20,589 nucleotides of DNA. Origin: Parcubacteria group bacterium GW2011_GWA2_36_10 (GTDB taxonomy: Bacteria > Patescibacteriota > Patescibacteriia > UBA1558 > GWA2-36-10). The DNA lies in the NCBI GenBank assembly GCA_000991205.1, contig LBRC01000021.1, forward strand, positions 1 through 20,589, written 5' to 3'. Positions within the stretch are counted from its first letter, which is position 1. Each line of letters opens with the position of its first letter. Positions 16,589 to 20,589 of the stretch are shown here, in pieces. The notes beneath the pieces were generated by a model, which saw only the letters and a program-made list of their open reading frames with translations, made no database searches and was not told the DNA's origin. The position numbers were made by a program, and so were the translations under genes.

Positions 16589-16870
16589 ATGTGGAAAGAG
16601 CTTATCAAGCGCTATATAATCTATGGCCTGCTAATGATTATCGCTTTGCGTTTTGTGTCTTGGATAAGCCTTAAAGACCGTCGCTTAGGTGTGTTGCGGG
16701 CATTTGCTCTGGCTATGGGTTTTGGTTTTGGTATTTTTGGACTTCTGGTCTTTGTTCTTGCTTTTTGTAGTTTGTTTAAGTTTTATCTTGGCACAATTAT
16801 AGCTGTTCCTCTTTTTCTTTTCCTAAAATCAAAAAAGGTCCCGCCCCTACCACAAGCAACTCGTTTTTAG
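16589..16870 (+). CDS. Small membrane protein of unknown function (MWKE paralogue 1)
   Basis: I do not recognise this 93-residue protein. It starts with MWKELIKRYIIYGLLMIIAL and has a first membrane helix at about 9-28, a short polar loop KDRRLG, and further hydrophobic segments at about 37-62 and 64-82. It ends in a basic, proline-containing tail (KSKKVPPLPQ). A clear RBS, GGAG, lies 8 nt before the ATG, unlike most minus-strand genes here. Start, first helix and C-terminal third (LGTII-VPLFLFLKSKK) are clearly homologous to the next plus-strand gene, which has about 45 more residues in the middle. It has its own promoter and terminator. It is a real gene because paralogy preserves protein, leader and RBS. 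Confidence 0.75.
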   Translation: MWKELIKRYIIYGLLMIIALRFVSWISLKDRRLGVLRAFALAMGFGFGIFGLLVFVLAFCSLFKFYLGTIIAVPLFLFLKSKKVPPLPQATRF

Positions 16871-16889
16871 CCACACAATCCACTCCTTG

Positions 16890-16920
16890 CCGGCGCAGTC
16901 CACGCGCCGGTTTTCTTTTT
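16890..16920 (+). terminator. Intrinsic terminator of the first MWKE cassette
   Basis: The arms CCGGCGC (16890-16896) and GCGCCGG (16904-16910) with a seven-base loop are followed by TTTTCTTTTT. It starts 19 nt after the stop codon. Confidence 0.88.
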
Positions 16921-16941
16921 GGCCATATTAAGTGCCCTGTT

Positions 16942-16964
16942 CCGCCCCCGCAACGCGGGGGCGG
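16942..16964. repeat. Palindrome upstream of the second MWKE cassette
   Basis: The arms CCGCCCCCGC and GCGGGGGCGG are perfectly complementary around the loop AAC. There is no T-run on either side. It ends 5 nt before the -35 of the second cassette, the same relative place as the palindrome of the first cassette. Confidence 0.75.
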
Positions 16965-16969
16965 ATTAG

Positions 16970-16998
16970 TTGACAGATGTCATGAAAAAGGTTAGTTT
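16970..16998 (+). promoter_or_regulatory. Promoter of the second MWKE cassette
   Basis: A perfect TTGACA is separated by 17 bases from TAGTTT. The sequence and layout match the promoter of the first cassette. Confidence 0.65.
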
Positions 16999-17052
16999 TA
17001 AAGGGAAATTGAACGTTCAAAAATCTAAACGAACCAAGTGGAGGAAACGACA

Positions 17053-17460
17053 ATGTGGAAAGAGTTTGTAAGGCGCCATATAATTTATGGCTTACCGCTG
17101 CTCGTTGCCTACTATTTTTTGTATGCAACGAGTCTTCACCAAAACGAAACACCCACCATCAACAATGTTCTGTTCTGGCTGCGGCAATTAACACCAGTCG
17201 TATTTTTACTCACATCCTTTTTTTCAATCAATATATCCGTTGCTTGGTTTGATCTTGTGGACAATGGCGGATCTAATGTATTTTATGGACTACTACCCGT
17301 GGTGATTGGTGGGCTCTTTGGCGTTTTTGCACTTGTTGCTTTCCTTTCGGCATTCGGCAGTGTCTTCATGTTTCCTCTTGGCACAATTGTGGCTATTCCT
17401 CTTTTTCTTTTCATGAGATCAAAGAAGATTCCACCACTACAACGGCCCATAAGCGCATGA
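17053..17460 (+). CDS. Small membrane protein of unknown function (MWKE paralogue 2)
   Basis: I do not recognise this 135-residue protein beyond its likeness to the preceding plus-strand gene. The start is ATG 17053, because GGAGG (17040-17044) is a strong RBS 8 nt before it. An in-frame GTG at 17038 would overlap that RBS and break the alignment with paralogue 1. It begins MWKEFVRRHIIYGLPLLVAY. It has about four hydrophobic segments (9-26, about 40-62, about 78-100, about 104-122) and ends in SKKIPPLQRPISA. The middle region (about residues 30-75) is absent from paralogue 1. The C-terminal LGTIVAIPLFLFMRSKK is nearly the same in both. It is convergent with the Mur ligase gene, with terminators of both genes in the 80-nt gap. 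Confidence 0.75.
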   Translation: MWKEFVRRHIIYGLPLLVAYYFLYATSLHQNETPTINNVLFWLRQLTPVVFLLTSFFSINISVAWFDLVDNGGSNVFYGLLPVVIGGLFGVFALVAFLSAFGSVFMFPLGTIVAIPLFLFMRSKKIPPLQRPISA

Positions 17461-17489
17461 CTAGACAACAAACTATTGTCCTTCATCTG

Positions 17490-17525
17490 CCGACTCACAT
17501 GGTATGTGGGTCGGTTTTCTTTTTG
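17490..17525 (+). terminator. Intrinsic terminator of the second MWKE cassette
   Basis: The arms CCGACTCACAT (17490-17500) and ATGTGGGTCGG (17504-17514) pair over 11 positions with one T-G pair and a three-base loop, followed by TTTTCTTTTT. It starts 29 nt after the stop codon. Confidence 0.88.
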
Positions 17526-17528
17526 CTT

Positions 17529-17552
17529 AAAAACCCCACTTTAGGCGGGGTT
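17529..17552 (-). terminator. Intrinsic terminator overlapping the end of the Mur ligase gene
   Basis: On the minus strand AACCCC (17552-17547) and GGGGTT (17537-17532) form the stem, extended by one G-C pair, and the transcript continues TTTTT. The final codons (Asn-Pro-Ala) are in the left arm and the stop codon TAA lies in the loop, so the terminator is partly coding. It ends the dnaN-ruvA-femAB-mur unit. Confidence 0.75.
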
Positions 17553-18833
17553 AAAATATTCTTTTACTACTTGGCGATCATCATGCGGTATCTGTTGGCC
17601 ATTTTTACTACAAATAAATTGTTCCGCTCCTTTGCCAGTGATTAAAACCAAATCATTTGTTTGTGCTAGAGACATGGCTTTATGAATCGCTTGCTTACGG
17701 TCTAGAATCTTGTACAAGCTCTGATTTAGCTCTTTGCCGGCTTGAATCGCGCCGCTTGAGACATTGTCTATAATCTCTTGTGGATCATCGTCATAGGGGT
17801 CCTCATTGGTGACAATTACAATATCCGCAAACTCGCCGGCCATTTGTCCTAAAATTGGCTGACGCGCTTTGTCACGTCCGCCGCCACAAGAACCTAAGAC
17901 ATGAATCAGTTTATTGTAATGTAAATTTTTTAAAGCTTGATAAAGTTGTTTTAAACTGGCTGGCTCTGGCGCATAATCAACCATTATTTGAAAATCTTTT
18001 TTGCTGTCTATAAGTTCTTGTCTGCCAGGCACACCTTTTAGGTTTTCCGTTTTTATTTTATCCAGAGAAAATCCTAAGCTGTTTACACAAGTTATAGCTG
18101 CTAAAATATTATAGGCATTAAACTTGCCTAAGAAATTAGTTTTAAAGTTTATATTTTGCAAAGCAAAACCTACTAAGCCATTATTTAAATTTAAGTTTTC
18201 TATTTTATAATCAGCTGATTTTTCTGTGGCGTAAGTAATAAATTTATCGACTTGATATTTTTTTAATCTTTCAGTTTCAATGTCGTCTGAATTGCTGATG
18301 ATTATTTTTTCTACTTTTTTATTATTTATTATTTTATGTTTGCTTTGGCTCAAGTGTTTAAATAATTTTTCTTTGGCCGCTCTGTAATTTTCAAAACCAC
18401 CATGAGCCTCGATGTGTTCTGGGGCTAAATTTGTAAAAACTAATACATCATAATTTATGCCTAAGTGCCTAAACTGTTCAATGCCTTGAGACGATGTTTC
18501 GATGATGATATAGGTGCATTTATTTTTGACAGCTTGGCTCAAAAATTTCTGGGTAGCAAAGCGACCGAGCATGGTCATTTTTTTATCATTGACCCACTCA
18601 ATATCTGCTAGTTTAAAATTCACTGTGGAGCTTAAGGCAACTTTTTCACCTAAATTTTCTAATATTTGGGCAATCAAGTTCACTGTAGTACTTTTGCCGT
18701 TGGTGCCGGTCACACCAATTACTATCAATTTATTGCTGGGATAAAAATAAACTAAGGCCGCTAATCTGGCTAATAACCAATGATAGCTTTGTTTTAAAAA
18801 TCTTGGGCTAATTTTTCTCAAAAAAATAAGCAT
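17541..18833 (-). CDS. MurE-like Mur ligase lacking the usual N-terminal domain
   Basis: A 430-residue Mur ligase (adds an amino acid to a UDP-MurNAc-peptide or related substrate with ATP). The ATP loop GTNGKST is at 43-49. TNLAPEHIEAHGG (135-147), followed by NYRAAKEKLF, matches the MurE block with the carbamylated-lysine region. GVPGRQE, VDYAPEPASL, GSCGGGRDKARQP and NEDPYDDDP are further MurE-type blocks. The last stands where meso-DAP enzymes have DNPR, so a diamino acid acceptor other than DAP is possible. Only about 35 residues precede the ATP domain, against about 110 in E. coli MurE, so the UDP-binding first domain is missing. A hydrophobic, basic N-terminus (residues 1-35) replaces it. 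The ATG is 1 nt after the FemAB stop codon. Confidence 0.85.
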   Translation of the reverse strand: MLIFLRKISPRFLKQSYHWLLARLAALVYFYPSNKLIVIGVTGTNGKSTTVNLIAQILENLGEKVALSSTVNFKLADIEWVNDKKMTMLGRFATQKFLSQAVKNKCTYIIIETSSQGIEQFRHLGINYDVLVFTNLAPEHIEAHGGFENYRAAKEKLFKHLSQSKHKIINNKKVEKIIISNSDDIETERLKKYQVDKFITYATEKSADYKIENLNLNNGLVGFALQNINFKTNFLGKFNAYNILAAITCVNSLGFSLDKIKTENLKGVPGRQELIDSKKDFQIMVDYAPEPASLKQLYQALKNLHYNKLIHVLGSCGGGRDKARQPILGQMAGEFADIVIVTNEDPYDDDPQEIIDNVSSGAIQAGKELNQSLYKILDRKQAIHKAMSLAQTNDLVLITGKGAEQFICSKNGQQIPHDDRQVVKEYFNPA

Positions 18834-18834
18834 A

Positions 18835-19848
18835 TTATTTGATTAATCTCAAAATCTTTTTGGCGAATAAATACGCTTTATATTGTGCTGGGTTATAGAT
18901 AAAAACCTGCGCCGCCGGAGCGTGCCAATCAAGTCCGCCAAAACCTTTTTTAAAACGCGTAAAGCCGTTCCAGTTTGGTTTAGAGTTATCTTCTGCCGCA
19001 ATACCCCAAAAATCATAAAACTTAAAGCCTTCGCTTTGAGCAAATTTAATAGCTTCCCATTGTAATAAATATGGCGCCATCACTTGACGATATTCATAGT
19101 CAGAAGCACCGTGTAAATAAGTCGCTGTGTTTTCCCAAAAAATCATCAGGTTAGCGGCCACAGCCCTACCTTCATGATAAGCCACAAATAATTTGCCGGC
19201 TTGGTGCTCTAAAAATGTCTGCCACAATAAAGTATAATAATTATCTGGATGGGTGATGATGTTTTGTCTGTCGGCGGTTTTTTTATTTAAGTTTAAAAAT
19301 ATTTCTAAGTCTTCTGGCTTGTCCAAATTTTTTATTTTTACTTCTTTTTTATTGGCCAACATGATGTTATATCTGGTTTTTTGGTGCATATTGGCCAGCA
19401 TTTCTTTTGGTTCTTTGTCTAGTGTCAAAAAACTAGTGTCTTGCGGCTGAACGCTGTGGGAATTTTGCACTTGAAAAAAGTTTTTGATTTCCTCACTAGG
19501 TTCTAGTTGTAAAAATATTTCTTCTTGAGTTTTGGTTTCTATCTCTAGATCCCTGGTTTTAGAAAAAAACAAAGACAAAAGCTCGTGCTTATCGTCTGCG
19601 CTTAAATCATTTTTAAAAACCGGTCCTTTTGGGGCATACAAATAGCTCTTGCCAAAAGGTACTTTGTTTTCATAAAGCAGACAAGATAAAAATAAGTTGT
19701 TATTTTCGTCGGTGATATTTATTTGCCAATTTTTTTTCTGTTGTTTATTTAAAAAATCTCTCCATAAGGTGCTCTGTAAAAAACTACCAGAATAAAAATC
19801 TTCTGGTTTAAAAAAAGTATTGTTTTTTTCTAGTTTGACTTGAAACAT
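18835..19848 (-). CDS. FemAB-family peptidoglycan cross-bridge aminoacyltransferase
   Basis: This 337-residue protein has the two GNAT-like halves of FemX/FemA enzymes, which transfer amino acids from aminoacyl-tRNA to lipid II or its precursor. Diagnostic blocks are MHQKTRYNIMLANKKEVKI (about 154-172), VAANLMIFWENTATYLHGAS, then LLQWEAIKFAQSEGFKFYDF and FTRFKKGFGG near the C-terminus. The long coiled-coil arm of Staphylococcus FemA is not evident. It sits between ruvA and the Mur ligase with gaps of 3 nt and 1 nt, so cross-bridge and stem-peptide synthesis are probably co-expressed. The amino acid transferred cannot be predicted. A serine/alanine/glycine transferase of the same fold is the closest alternative. 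Confidence 0.88.
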   Translation of the reverse strand: MFQVKLEKNNTFFKPEDFYSGSFLQSTLWRDFLNKQQKKNWQINITDENNNLFLSCLLYENKVPFGKSYLYAPKGPVFKNDLSADDKHELLSLFFSKTRDLEIETKTQEEIFLQLEPSEEIKNFFQVQNSHSVQPQDTSFLTLDKEPKEMLANMHQKTRYNIMLANKKEVKIKNLDKPEDLEIFLNLNKKTADRQNIITHPDNYYTLLWQTFLEHQAGKLFVAYHEGRAVAANLMIFWENTATYLHGASDYEYRQVMAPYLLQWEAIKFAQSEGFKFYDFWGIAAEDNSKPNWNGFTRFKKGFGGLDWHAPAAQVFIYNPAQYKAYLFAKKILRLIK

Positions 19849-19851
19849 TTT

Positions 19852-20418
19852 TTATTTTTTAGCCGTTTGTAAAACTTGGCGAATTTTGTCTGACAAATCC
19901 CCGCTTAACTCTAGGCCTTTGAGCATGTCTTTGACTTCACGCTCTTTGTAGCCCAAAGAAACTAGGGCTTGTATTAGTTGCTCATCTTGGTTGTCTAATT
20001 TTAACAAGATATTAACGTCGCTGCTAATTTTTTCTTTGAGCTCCACCACTAGACGTTCGGCGGTTTTTTTGCCGATGCCTGACACTTGTTGTAAAATGCT
20101 AGGGTCACCAGAAACTATGGCTTGTTTTAATTCTCCGATTTTAGCTAAACCCAAAATATTAATAGCCGACTTCGGGCCAACGCCAGAAACAGAAATTAAA
20201 TTTTTAAACAAGTCCCAGGCCTCAATATCACAAAAACCATAAAGATCAAAAGCGTCTTCTTTGATGGCAGAAAAAATAAAAAATTCCCCTTCTTGGTTTA
20301 ATTCAAGCTTGTCTAAATCAAATTGACTTAAAAAAACTTGATAACCAATGTCGTTGACTAGCAAAATAACGCTTTTGTTTACTTTTAAAAAAACCCTTCC
20401 TTTTAGATAGGCAATCAT
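19852..20418 (-). CDS. ruvA: Holliday junction branch migration protein RuvA
   Basis: RuvA (188 aa) binds Holliday junctions as a tetramer and loads the RuvB motor. Residues 1-62 are the OB-fold domain (MIAYLKGRVF to EDAFDLYGF). Two helix-hairpin-helix motifs follow, ISVSGVGPKSAINIL (75-89) and QVSGIGKKTAERLVVEL (111-127). A variable linker leads to the small C-terminal RuvB-binding domain (about 145-188, with LIQALVSLGYKEREV). The length is usual for the family. It starts 5 nt after the dnaN stop codon. RuvB and RuvC are not in the window. Confidence 0.97.
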   Translation of the reverse strand: MIAYLKGRVFLKVNKSVILLVNDIGYQVFLSQFDLDKLELNQEGEFFIFSAIKEDAFDLYGFCDIEAWDLFKNLISVSGVGPKSAINILGLAKIGELKQAIVSGDPSILQQVSGIGKKTAERLVVELKEKISSDVNILLKLDNQDEQLIQALVSLGYKEREVKDMLKGLELSGDLSDKIRQVLQTAKK

Positions 20419-20423
20419 AAAAA

Positions 20424-20589
20424 CTATTGTTTGATCGGCATGATCAAATAAAGATATTTTTCATTTTGACGATTTTGTAATAGCGCTGGAGTAGCGTTGT
20501 TATTTATTTTTAACACCGCTTCGTTGCCACCCAGATTACTCAAGCCATCTAAAAAGTAGCGGTAGTTAAACCTGCACAAGATTCGGTTT
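20424..20589 (-). CDS. dnaN: DNA polymerase III beta subunit (sliding clamp), C-terminal fragment
   Basis: I translated the minus strand from the window edge to TAG 20426-20424. It gives about 54 residues containing RFNYRYFLDGLSNL and ending in KYLYLIMPIKQ. This matches the last strands of the beta clamp: FN-RYFLDGL, then -P-LL- and a terminal YLIMPI. That C-terminal stretch forms part of the pocket that binds polymerase and other partners. The rest of the gene lies beyond the window. It heads the dnaN-ruvA-femAB-mur unit in this window. Confidence 0.88.
   Translation of the reverse strand, partial: NRILCRFNYRYFLDGLSNLGGNEAVLKINNNATPALLQNRQNEKYLYLIMPIKQ

Noticed and set aside
17038..17055. 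GTG start at 17038 for the second MWKE gene.
   Set aside because: It overlaps the GGAGG ribosome binding site and adds residues before MWKE, which is the start in the paralogue.
1..20589. Recoding of UGA as glycine, as in some CPR lineages.
   Set aside because: All long genes lack in-frame UGA, and paralogue 2 of the MWKE pair ends sensibly with TGA before its terminator.
1..20589. CRISPR array, transposase or integrase genes, tRNA or rRNA genes.
   Set aside because: None was visible. The only short tandem repeat is the 11-bp array at the fic promoter, which is too short and unspaced to be CRISPR.

Overview
The window looks like a piece of chromosome from a small-genome, AT-rich bacterium of the Candidate Phyla Radiation (Patescibacteria, Parcubacteria-like). 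This is inferred from several traits. Intergenic spaces are very short, most genes lack a Shine-Dalgarno sequence, the Mur ligase is N-terminally trimmed, RodZ is a short HTH-TM-Ig protein, and rpoB-rpoC stand without ribosomal protein genes. All long frames are free of in-frame UGA, so the standard bacterial code applies rather than the UGA=Gly code of some CPR lineages. No tRNA, rRNA, CRISPR array or transposase was seen.

Layout, almost all on the minus strand and therefore read from right to left. (1) 20589-17541: the end of dnaN, then ruvA, a FemAB-type aminoacyltransferase and a MurE-like Mur ligase, nearly gapless and ending in a terminator that overlaps the Mur ligase stop codon. (2) 17528-16486: two tandem plus-strand cassettes. 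Each consists of a GC-rich palindrome, a sigma70-like promoter, a strong RBS, a small membrane protein beginning MWKE, and an intrinsic terminator. The two proteins are paralogues of unknown function. (3) 16480-16085: a non-coding region with two DnaA-box-like sequences and several rpoB promoters. (4) 16084-8644: rpoB and rpoC with a palindrome between them and a terminator after rpoC. (5) 8585-7102: a self-contained two-gene accessory unit, a class II Fic protein with a C-terminal winged helix and a HigA-like antitoxin. It has its own promoter, operator-like repeats and terminator. (6) 7045-1: ftsK (with an apparent frameshift in its first membrane helix), rodZ-like, recA, a Wzx-type flippase, a Wzy/O-antigen-ligase-type protein and the start of a CapA-like protein. 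These are closely packed and probably form one transcription unit.

The core themes are DNA replication, recombination and segregation (dnaN, ruvA, recA, ftsK), transcription (rpoBC) and the cell envelope (Mur ligase, FemAB, RodZ, flippase, polymerase, CapA). The less ordinary items are the Fic-HigA pair with its 11-bp repeats, the duplicated MWKE cassettes, the ftsK frameshift, the Mur ligase lacking the usual first domain, and a family of short GC-rich palindromes, one of which lies in frame inside a coding sequence.
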